From Clostridia bacterium (GTDB taxonomy: Bacteria > Bacillota_A > Clostridia > RUG12999): a stretch of DNA of 22,806 bases. Numbering within the stretch: position 1 is the stretch's first letter; each line of letters begins with the position of its first letter. The position numbers and the translations under genes are program-made. The stretch covers positions 1 to 22,806 of the forward strand of contig JAFYVD010000015.1 of NCBI GenBank assembly GCA_017558425.1, read 5' to 3'. Positions 16,852 to 22,806 of this stretch are shown here, piece after piece. The notes under the pieces are model-generated. The model was not told the DNA's origin. It made no database searches and saw only the letters and a program-made list of their open reading frames with translations.

Positions 16852-19035
16852 TCATCCTTCCGATTGTGTGAGCAGTTCAGCAAGACCGCTGTAACGAAGG
16901 TCTTCGTAGTTGTTTGAAGTCATAAACTGAACAATATCTTCTCTGCCCACAAGAGCAACCAGTTCTTTGGCTCTTGTGACGGCTGTGTAAAAGAGGTTTC
17001 TTGTCATAAGGTTGCGATGCGCCTGATACATTGGCATCACCACAGCCGTAAATTCACTGCCCTGACTTTTATGAACGGTTATAGCGTAAGAAAGCTCAAT
17101 GTCGTCAAGCAATTCAACGGGATAATCAACCACTTTTTCGCCGTCAAACACAATGGTTACCACGCCGGCACGAGTGTCGATTTTTTCTATAATTCCAAGG
17201 TCGCCGTTGAAAATTCCGCAACCATTGCCAAAGCCTTCCACAAACCAATCCATATAATAATTATTTCGGATTTGCATTATTTTATCCCCTTCGCGAAGAA
17301 CAAAACCTTTGCGTTTGAGCTCTTTTTTTGAGGGAGCCGGGGGGTTGAAAGCTTTTTGAAGGACGTTGTTTAAATTTTCGGTGCCCATATTTCCTTTTCT
17401 GGAAGGGCAAAGCACCTGAACGCAGTCCATAGGACTGCGATTAAGATACCCCGGCAATCTTGTGAGACAAAGACGAACGATTTCGTCTGTGCCGTCGGTG
17501 GCGGAATATCTCGGCAGGAAAAAGAAATCGCTGCCTTCGCCGTTGCATATCGGAGTATCGCCCGCATTGATGCGGTGCGCATTCTGTGTAATCATACTTT
17601 CGCCTGCCTGACGAAAGATTTTGGTCAGCTTCACAGAGGCGGTTTTTTCGCTGGCAAGAATGTCGCGAAGTACGTTTCCGGCACCCACCGACGGAAGCTG
17701 GTCGCTGTCACCGACGAGGATTATACGGCATTTATGAGAAAGAGCCTTGAGAAGATGATACATTAAAAGTATATCCACCATAGACATTTCGTCCACAATT
17801 ACAAAGTCTGCTTCAAGCGGAGAAAACTCGTTTTTGCCGAAAGTCATTCTCGATTCGTCCTCGGAATAGGACATTTCAAGCAGACGGTGGATGGTTTTTG
17901 CTTCCATACCACAGAGCTGACCCATTCTTTTGGCGGCTCTGCCGGTTGGCGCACAAAGTGCAATCTCAAGGTCCTGTTTTTTCAAAATTGAGATAACTGT
18001 GTTGAGCAAGGTGGTTTTACCTGTGCCCGGACCGCCTGTGATAACCGTTATACGGTTTTCCATAGCGGATTTCACCCCTTCAAGCTGTTCGGGGGCAAGG
18101 GTTATATCGCTTTCAAAATCCGATTCGCTGTAGTGGATTTTTTTGGCGGTTGATTTTGCAAGCTGCAAAATCATATTTGCACAGCCTGTTTCTGCTGTGT
18201 ACAAAGCCGGCAGGTAGATTGCCGACTCGGTATCGGAAATGGGACGACGAAAAATTTTCTTTTCGATTATAAGTTTTGCGATTTGCTGATTTACCGACTC
18301 GCTGTCGGCGGCAATCAAAGTGCCGACACTTTGAATGAGAAGGTCGGAAGGCAAATATGTATGCCCTCTTGAAACAGCTTCGGCAAGGACGTGCAATATT
18401 GCCGCACCTGTGCGTTCGGGACTGTTTGCCGCAAACCCCATTGAACTTGCTATCATATCGGCTTTCGCAAAACCGATGCCGTTTATTTCGCATACACAGT
18501 AGGGGTTGGACTTCACCTTTTCAACAGACGTTGAACCAAAGTGATTGTAAACTTTAAATGCGAGGGAAGTGTTAATTCCGTACTGTCCGAGAAATGAAAT
18601 AACCTGCTGAACGCCAATCTGTTCAATGTACTGATTATGAATTTTTATAGCTTTTTCTTCCGAAATACCTTTTATAAGTGCGAGTTTTTCGGGATTGTCA
18701 CGAATGATATTTAAAGTATCGTCGCCAAAACGGTCAATTATGCGTTTTGCGGTGGCTTCTTTAACGCCCGAAATTGCGCCTGAAGCAAGATAAATATAAA
18801 TTTCTTCACTGCCTTCGGGGACCATTTTTTCGTAATATTTCACGCTCAGCTGTTCGCCATATTCCATATGAACAACAAAATCGCCCGAAACGCGTAGTTT
18901 ATCGCCGACGGAAACGAGAGGCAGACAACCTGTAATTGTAAAGGTTTCGTCAACCGAGGTGAACTCGCACACGGCATAGCCGTTGTCGTCGTTATTATAT
19001 ATAATTTCCGTAATAATTCCGTCGAAAGTTTGCAT
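16852..19035 (-). CDS. recD2: RecD2-type ATP-dependent DNA helicase
   Basis: 5'-3' superfamily 1B helicase acting in repair, independent of RecBC. With the preferred ATG at 19035 it is 727 aa. An N-terminal beta domain (about 1-75) and tandem helix-hairpin-helix repeats (about 85-200) precede the motor. Walker A is TGGPGTGKTTLL near 333-344, Walker B FVIVDEMSM, then GDSDQLPSVGAG, and the C-terminal VHKSQGSEF and TAVTRAK motifs complete the set. A TTG six codons upstream (19053) gives a longer frame, but the ATG has GGTGA five bases before it. It heads a tightly spaced run of nine genes. A hairpin lies just upstream. Confidence 0.92.
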   Translation of the reverse strand: MQTFDGIITEIIYNNDDNGYAVCEFTSVDETFTITGCLPLVSVGDKLRVSGDFVVHMEYGEQLSVKYYEKMVPEGSEEIYIYLASGAISGVKEATAKRIIDRFGDDTLNIIRDNPEKLALIKGISEEKAIKIHNQYIEQIGVQQVISFLGQYGINTSLAFKVYNHFGSTSVEKVKSNPYCVCEINGIGFAKADMIASSMGFAANSPERTGAAILHVLAEAVSRGHTYLPSDLLIQSVGTLIAADSESVNQQIAKLIIEKKIFRRPISDTESAIYLPALYTAETGCANMILQLAKSTAKKIHYSESDFESDITLAPEQLEGVKSAMENRITVITGGPGTGKTTLLNTVISILKKQDLEIALCAPTGRAAKRMGQLCGMEAKTIHRLLEMSYSEDESRMTFGKNEFSPLEADFVIVDEMSMVDILLMYHLLKALSHKCRIILVGDSDQLPSVGAGNVLRDILASEKTASVKLTKIFRQAGESMITQNAHRINAGDTPICNGEGSDFFFLPRYSATDGTDEIVRLCLTRLPGYLNRSPMDCVQVLCPSRKGNMGTENLNNVLQKAFNPPAPSKKELKRKGFVLREGDKIMQIRNNYYMDWFVEGFGNGCGIFNGDLGIIEKIDTRAGVVTIVFDGEKVVDYPVELLDDIELSYAITVHKSQGSEFTAVVMPMYQAHRNLMTRNLFYTAVTRAKELVALVGREDIVQFMTSNNYEDLRYSGLAELLTQSEG

Positions 19036-19043
19036 ATCGGTCA

Positions 19044-19091
19044 CCAAAAGCAAGGGGCTGTATCAAAAATATTTTCGGTGATACAGCTCCC
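19044..19091 (-). terminator. Hairpin between the esterase gene and recD2, possible terminator
   Basis: On the minus strand, a GGGAGCTGTATCA arm pairs with TGATACAGCCCC to give about 12 bp with one bulged A and a 13-base loop (19054-19091). TTGCTTTTGG follows, which is T-rich but interrupted. It begins 12 bases after the esterase stop and ends just before the recD2 start, so it may end the eda-kdgK-esterase unit, probably with read-through, or structure the recD2 leader. Confidence 0.55.
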
Positions 19092-19102
19092 ATGCAATTC
19101 AT

Positions 19103-19837
19103 TTATTTTTCATCAAAAAATTCCAGTGCGCGTTTAATATATTCGTCCCAGAAAGCCCAGGAGTGAACCCCCGGTCCCTCTTCATACCGGTAATCAAACT
19201 CCATTGGTGAAATCTTTGCTTTGAAAGTCTGATTATCGTTGTAGAGGAAATCCTCTGTGCCGCAAGCCTGATAAAGACGCGGTTTTTTAAGAGAATTGTC
19301 AGAATATTTATCGAGCAAGCTGAGAAGGTCATCATCTGTACCACGAATATCTTTAGCGGCGCAGATGAGATGTACATCTCTCTGCCAGTCGGCAGAATCA
19401 AACCTTGAACATACATCGAGGACACCCGAAAGTGCTGCTGCACCGCAATATTTATCAGGATTGCGAAGTGCAAGCTTGAAAGCTCCGTATCCTCCCATGG
19501 AAAGCCCTGCAATGAAAGTGTTTTCGCGGCAAGTGTTTACGTTAAATACTTTCCCTATGTAGCGAGGAAGTTCCTCTGAAATATAGGTGTAATACGCAAG
19601 ACCGTATTCCATATCGGTGTAAAAGCTTCTGCCTCCGTCGGGCATTACAACAAAATAGTTGTGCTCGTTGGCATAGCGCTCGATAGAAGTCATTCTTGTC
19701 CAGTTGGTATGATTGTCCGAAAACCCGTGAAGAAGATAAAGTACACGGGCAATTTCGGGGTTTGGTGGAACAATTACATTAAAATCGGTATCTTTGCCGA
19801 GAGACTCACTTTTAAAAGTGCATTCAAAAAAAGCCAT
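19103..19837 (-). CDS. Alpha/beta-hydrolase esterase (Esterase D / tributyrin esterase-like)
   Basis: Carboxylester hydrolase of the putative-esterase family that includes acetyl and feruloyl esterases and S-formylglutathione hydrolase. It is 244 aa with no signal peptide, hence cytoplasmic. The oxyanion region is LYLLHGFSDNH (34-44). The nucleophile elbow is GLSMGGYGA with Ser113. The likely acid Asp196 lies in ACGTEDFLY, and His225 in GVHSWAFW. Its ATG overlaps the kdgK stop by one base (TAATG), which implies coupled translation with the KDG pathway and suits removal of acetyl or aromatic esters from imported plant oligosaccharides. The natural substrate cannot be read from sequence. Confidence 0.85.
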   Translation of the reverse strand: MAFFECTFKSESLGKDTDFNVIVPPNPEIARVLYLLHGFSDNHTNWTRMTSIERYANEHNYFVVMPDGGRSFYTDMEYGLAYYTYISEELPRYIGKVFNVNTCRENTFIAGLSMGGYGAFKLALRNPDKYCGAAALSGVLDVCSRFDSADWQRDVHLICAAKDIRGTDDDLLSLLDKYSDNSLKKPRLYQACGTEDFLYNDNQTFKAKISPMEFDYRYEEGPGVHSWAFWDEYIKRALEFFDEK

Positions 19838-20862
19838 TATCTCTGAACTCGGCCGCTGCCGTCGCCACCCATAAGAGATTCAACTTCTTTAACGCTAACG
19901 AGGTTGAAGTCTCCTTCGATGGAGTGTTTGAGGCAGGAAGCTGCAACTGCGAAGTTGATAGCTTTGTCAGGGTCAAAACCACTCATAAGAGAGTAGATAA
20001 GACCGCCGCCGAAAGAGTCGCCGCCGCCTACACGGTCAACAATGTGGGAGATTTCGTATTTTTTGGAGAAATAGTATTCATTGCCGTCGTAAAGCATTGC
20101 GGACCAGCCGTTAGCAGATGCACTATGGCTTTCACGAAGTGTGATAGCAACATATTTGAAACCGAATTTGTCAGCCAGCTGTTTAGCAACGTCTTTGTAA
20201 CCGTCGTGGTTGATTTCACCGGAGTTAACATCTGTTGCAGCAGCTTTGATACCGAATACTTTTTCAGCATCTTCTTCGTTTGCGATGCAAACATCAACAT
20301 AAGGCATAAGACCGGACATAACTTTGCAAGCTTTGTCGCTTGTCCAGAGTTTTTTTCTGAAGTTAAGGTCGCAGCTTACTGTAACGCCGTGTTCTTTAGC
20401 TTTTTTGAGAGCTTCGAGACAAACGTCAGCAGCAGCATCGGAAATAGCCGGAGAAATACCTGTGAAGTGGAACCATTCTACGCCTTCAAAGATGGCATCC
20501 CAGTCAAAGTCTTTGCTTTCAGCTGCGGCAATTGCAGAATAAGCTCTGTCGTATACAACGTTGGAAGGTCTCTGGTTAGCGCCTTTTTCTACAAAGTAGA
20601 TACCAACTCTTTCGCCGCCGCGAGTGATTTTGGATGTATCAACACCCTGTTTTCTGAGTTCTGCAACACACCAGTCGCCGATGGGGTTTGAAGGAAGCTT
20701 TGTAACAAACGCCGCATCAATGCCGTAGTTAGCAAGAGATACTGCAACGTTTGCTTCACCGCCGCCAAATGTGGATTCAAGAGTCTGAGCCTGGATGAAT
20801 CTCTGATATGTAGGTGTCTGAAGTCTTAACATAATTTCGCCGAATGTAACAGCTTTTTTCAT
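19837..20862 (-). CDS. kdgK: 2-dehydro-3-deoxygluconokinase (PfkB family sugar kinase)
   Basis: Phosphorylates 2-keto-3-deoxygluconate with ATP to KDPG, the substrate of the aldolase encoded just upstream. At 341 aa it is the usual length. The ribokinase/PfkB fold shows GGGEANVAVSLANYG at 33-47, NFRKKLW at 167-173, and the C-terminal signature DRVGGGDSFGGGL with catalytic base Asp282. The nearby eda gene supports the KDG substrate over other PfkB sugars. The start has AAAAGGAGAG upstream. It is 113 bases after eda and overlaps the esterase start by one base. Confidence 0.9.
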   Translation of the reverse strand: MKKAVTFGEIMLRLQTPTYQRFIQAQTLESTFGGGEANVAVSLANYGIDAAFVTKLPSNPIGDWCVAELRKQGVDTSKITRGGERVGIYFVEKGANQRPSNVVYDRAYSAIAAAESKDFDWDAIFEGVEWFHFTGISPAISDAAADVCLEALKKAKEHGVTVSCDLNFRKKLWTSDKACKVMSGLMPYVDVCIANEEDAEKVFGIKAAATDVNSGEINHDGYKDVAKQLADKFGFKYVAITLRESHSASANGWSAMLYDGNEYYFSKKYEISHIVDRVGGGDSFGGGLIYSLMSGFDPDKAINFAVAASCLKHSIEGDFNLVSVKEVESLMGGDGSGRVQR

Positions 20863-20975
20863 AATAGTGTACTCTCCTTTTTATTAATTGATAAAATTGT
20901 AATTAAATTCTTTGCGAAGCAAAGCAAGGTTCCGCAGTCCCATAACAATCTTTGATTGCGTTATAGAACGGGTTC
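20863..20975 (-). other. eda-kdgK intergenic spacer with small hairpins
   Basis: A 113-base spacer holding the kdgK ribosome binding site and two small inverted repeats: CTTTGC-GAA-GCAAAG (plus strand, near 20911-20925) and a bulged ATAAC..GTTAT stem around 20941-20963. The first hairpin has no proper T-run after it, so it is more likely a processing or stability element than a terminator. No clear promoter was found. Confidence 0.4.
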
Positions 20976-21620
20976 TTATTTGCTTCTTGCTGCTTTAACT
21001 GCTTCGACAAATTTTCTTGCAGTTTCGGTAATTGATTTGTAGTCGCCTGTTTTAGCGCCTGCTGTGAGGGAGCTTCCTGCACCTACTGCAACAGCACCTG
21101 CTTTAATCCACTGGTCAACATTGTCAACGTCAACGCCGCCTGTAGGCATCATTTTAGCATAGGGGATAGGTCCTTTGATGTCTTTGATGATTTTGGGTCC
21201 GAAAAGGTCGCCGGGGAAGATTTTAACAATGTCAGCACCTGCTTCCATAGCTGCTACAACTTCTTTGATTGTCATAGCGCCGGGCATGCAGGGAACACGA
21301 TATCTGTTACAGCATTTAACTGTTTCAAGGTCGAAGTAAGGGCTTACGATATATTCAGCACCGGACAGCATAGCGATTCTTGCGGTTTCACTGTCGAGAA
21401 CTGTGCCTGCGCCAAGAATGATTTCATCGCTTGAATATCTTGCTGACAAATCTTCGATAACTTTGTGAGCTTTGGGAACTGTGAATGTAAGCTCGATAGC
21501 GGGGATGCCGCCTTCGATACAAGCGTCAACAATTCTCATTGCTTTGTCGCTGTTTTCTGCACGGACAACGGCTACAACGCCGACGTCGGTGATTCTGGTA
21601 ATTACTTTTTCTTTATCCAT
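20976..21620 (-). CDS. eda: KDPG / 2-keto-4-hydroxyglutarate aldolase
   Basis: Class I aldolase that cleaves 2-keto-3-deoxy-6-phosphogluconate to pyruvate and glyceraldehyde 3-phosphate; many relatives also cleave 2-keto-4-hydroxyglutarate. The 214 aa TIM barrel has Arg20 (VVRAEN), Glu43 (AIELTF), GAGTVLD at 70-76, MPGAMT at 112-117, and the Schiff-base Lys133 in DIVKIFPGDLFGP. GGVDVDN follows. The ATG has TAGGAG 8-9 bases upstream and its own promoter. It is the first gene of the leftward KDG unit; no Entner-Doudoroff dehydratase (edd) is nearby, favouring uronic acid breakdown over the classical pathway. Confidence 0.94.
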   Translation of the reverse strand: MDKEKVITRITDVGVVAVVRAENSDKAMRIVDACIEGGIPAIELTFTVPKAHKVIEDLSARYSSDEIILGAGTVLDSETARIAMLSGAEYIVSPYFDLETVKCCNRYRVPCMPGAMTIKEVVAAMEAGADIVKIFPGDLFGPKIIKDIKGPIPYAKMMPTGGVDVDNVDQWIKAGAVAVGAGSSLTAGAKTGDYKSITETARKFVEAVKAARSK

Positions 21621-21657
21621 TTATATCACTCCTAAAGGAAAATTTTATACATCATAT

Positions 21658-21686
21658 ATTATATAATAAAAACTGGCAAAAAGCAA
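21658..21686 (-). promoter_or_regulatory. Sigma-A-type promoter of eda
   Basis: TTGCTT (21681-21686) and TATAAT (21658-21663) on the minus strand are separated by 17 bp, about 40 bp upstream of the eda ATG. It stands back to back with the rightward promoter; the two -35 boxes are 24 bp apart. Confidence 0.7.
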
Positions 21687-21710
21687 GGGTTTTCTTCAAA
21701 AAATATTATA

Positions 21711-21739
21711 TTGACAGCAAGAAATCAAAATAGTATAAT
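21711..21739 (+). promoter_or_regulatory. Perfect-consensus sigma-A promoter of the rightward operon
   Basis: TTGACA (21711-21716) and TATAAT (21734-21739) are spaced by exactly 17 bp, a full match to the housekeeping consensus. An AGGAGG (21750-21755) and ATG (21763) follow at the expected distances, so the leader is only about 15-20 bases. Confidence 0.85.
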
Positions 21740-21762
21740 TATTAATATTAGGAGGCGGGAAA

Positions 21763-21978
21763 ATGTTTAAAGTATTAGGAACGCTTGCGTTTATTATTTT
21801 TATTTTATGTGCAATTATGTTGATTGCATCCTTGTTCAGAAGAAGGGCTAATTCCAGACTGTGGATTATTGCGGCGGTGGTGTCGCTTTTGGTTCTTATC
21901 GTGTCTTATTATGTGGACATTTCTTCGGAAGGATATCAATATAATTTTCAGCATATAACAGAGCAGTACAATGATTAA
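21763..21978 (+). CDS. Small two-helix membrane protein, unknown function
   Basis: A 71 aa protein I do not recognise. Two hydrophobic segments (about residues 4-24 and 33-50) flank a basic loop, RRRANSR. This predicts a hairpin with the loop in the cytoplasm and both ends outside. The C-terminal tail of about 20 residues is polar and rich in Tyr and Gln. Translation signals are excellent (AGGAGG, 7-base spacing, ATG) and the promoter is consensus, so it is probably a real and well expressed gene. Its end overlaps the next gene by 8 bases. Confidence 0.75.
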   Translation: MFKVLGTLAFIIFILCAIMLIASLFRRRANSRLWIIAAVVSLLVLIVSYYVDISSEGYQYNFQHITEQYND

Positions 21979-22327
21979 TCTGTTTGGGCTGAAAAAAGGG
22001 AAAAACCGCGGTGAGGCTTTGGCTGCACGCTATTTAAGGCGTCACGGGCATAAAATTCTGCAGCAGAATTATTATGAAAAATGCGGTGAAATTGATATAA
22101 TAAGTCTTGAAAAAGATGTGCTTGTTTTTACAGAAGTGAAACAGAGGAAAACCGACCGTTTCGGAAGGCCGGAAGATTTTGTTACCGCTTCAAAACGTGA
22201 TAAACTTCGCAAAACTGCACAGCTTTTTATTATGAAAAACAAATATAAAGGCAATGCAAGGTTTGACATTGTAGAAGTTCTCGGGGATGACAAACCTGAA
22301 ATAAGACACATAAAAAATGCATTTTAG
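21971..22327 (+). CDS. yraN: YraN family protein (UPF0102), endonuclease-like fold
   Basis: A conserved bacterial protein of unsettled function with a restriction-endonuclease-like core. The 118 aa length is typical. GEALAARYLRRHGHKIL at the N terminus, GEIDIIS (Glu40, Asp42) and FTEVKQR (Glu55, Lys57) make up the D..ExK pattern of that fold, and KRDKLRKTAQLF and ARFDIVEV near the C terminus are conserved. The start overlaps the small membrane protein by 8 bases and has only a weak ribosome site, so it is probably translated by coupling. Confidence 0.9.
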   Translation: MINLFGLKKGKNRGEALAARYLRRHGHKILQQNYYEKCGEIDIISLEKDVLVFTEVKQRKTDRFGRPEDFVTASKRDKLRKTAQLFIMKNKYKGNARFDIVEVLGDDKPEIRHIKNAF

Positions 22328-22339
22328 AAAGGTGATAAA

Positions 22340-22806
22340 ATGGATTTTATAATTGGTTGCAACTATTGGGCGTCAAATGCAGGCGCCGATATGTGGCGGA
22401 AGTTTGATTTAGATATTATTGATAAAGACTTGAAAATCCTTTCGGAAAACGGAGTGAAGTGTCTACGTGCGTTTCCCAATTGGCGTGATTTTCAGCCGGT
22501 AATTCCGATTGTTGGTGCATTGGGTAAAATTACGGGATATTCCTTTGAAAACGGCAAAAAGCCCGACGATGAATTTTATATTGATAAACAGATGACAGAC
22601 CGATTTTCACAGTTTCTTGATGTGTGTGAAAAATACGACCTTGACGTTATAGTGGGGCTTGTGACGGGGTGGATGAGCGGTGGACTTTTTGTTCCGCCTG
22701 CACTTTACGGAAAGAATGTTATTACAGACCCGCTTGCTCTGTATTTCCAACAGCTTTTCATAAAAGTGTTCGTGAGCGAATTTAAAGACAGAAAAGCTAT
22801 TTCGGC
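22340..22806 (+). CDS. Glycoside hydrolase-like protein (clan GH-A TIM-barrel type), N-terminal part
   Basis: Open frame from ATG 22340 to the right edge (155 codons, incomplete). AAAGGTG lies 5-6 bases upstream of the ATG, which is 12 bases after the yraN stop. No signal peptide is present. The opening GCNYWASNAGADMWRKFD, followed by LKILSENGVKCLRAFPNWRDF, resembles the first beta strands of clan GH-A beta-glycosidases (GH5-like mannanase, mannosidase or cellulase relatives), where such segments bind the sugar. The catalytic glutamates would lie beyond the window, so family and substrate cannot be fixed. Its position beside the KDG genes fits sugar polymer breakdown. Confidence 0.7.
   Translation, partial: MDFIIGCNYWASNAGADMWRKFDLDIIDKDLKILSENGVKCLRAFPNWRDFQPVIPIVGALGKITGYSFENGKKPDDEFYIDKQMTDRFSQFLDVCEKYDLDVIVGLVTGWMSGGLFVPPALYGKNVITDPLALYFQQLFIKVFVSEFKDRKAIS

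Noticed and set aside
19924..20691. Open frame of 255 codons antisense to kdgK
   Set aside because: Same cause as over pckG: a Val/Phe/Cys-rich shadow of a well-conserved kinase, with no family motif and no translation signal.
20863..20975. Possible riboswitch or small RNA between eda and kdgK
   Set aside because: Only short, weak hairpins are visible, with no recognised riboswitch core, no clear promoter and no terminator.
1..22806. CRISPR arrays, transposases, phage genes, tRNA or rRNA genes
   Set aside because: Read through on both strands; no repeat-spacer pattern, terminal repeats, integrase-like frame or cloverleaf was seen, and intergenic space is small.

Overview
The window looks like a chromosomal segment of a low- to mid-GC Gram-positive bacterium, most likely an uncultured or gut-type member of class Clostridia. 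The reasons are strong AGGAGG-type ribosome binding sites, near-consensus sigma-A promoters with 17-18 bp spacing, GTG and TTG starts, dense operons with overlapping stop/start codons, and a typical Firmicute gene set (recD2, comF, tsaE-tsaB, rpiB, a clostridial-style second type IIA topoisomerase). This placement is inference. No rRNA, tRNA, CRISPR array, insertion sequence or phage gene was seen.

Layout. (1) 1-5548, plus strand: the distal part of a V/A-type ATPase operon in the order A (cut by the left edge)-B-D-I-K, closed by a strong bidirectional terminator. Gene order and sequence resemble the reduced V-ATPases of chlamydiae, spirochaetes and Bacteroidetes more than the enterococcal ntp operon, and the proteolipid carries a Na+-type ligand set. 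(2) 5622-8175, minus strand: GTP-dependent PEP carboxykinase followed by an orphan lipoprotein with its own promoter. (3) 8193-19035, minus strand: a tightly packed run recD2-comF-MATE transporter-tsaE-tsaB-rpiB-parE-like-parC-like-rsmA. It mixes DNA topology and repair, tRNA t6A modification, the pentose phosphate pathway and ribosome maturation. (4) 19103-21686, minus strand: eda-kdgK-esterase, the lower part of a 2-keto-3-deoxygluconate (uronic acid) pathway. (5) 21711-22806, plus strand, diverging from eda: a consensus promoter driving a small membrane protein, a YraN-family protein and the N-terminal part of a glycoside hydrolase-like protein that runs off the right edge.

How they fit. 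Eda and KdgK convert 2-keto-3-deoxygluconate, released from pectin or other uronic acid polymers, to pyruvate and glyceraldehyde 3-phosphate. The adjoining esterase and glycoside hydrolase-like gene would fit plant polysaccharide use, and PckG links PEP and oxaloacetate. The items most worth a second look are the divergent ParE/ParC pair (altered ATP-site and toprim motifs, Ser-to-Gly at the quinolone site), the chlamydia-like Na+-type V-ATPase, and the compact rsmA/pckG intergenic element, in which a terminator-like inverted repeat encloses the pckG promoter. No wholly new system is evident; most genes belong to known families.
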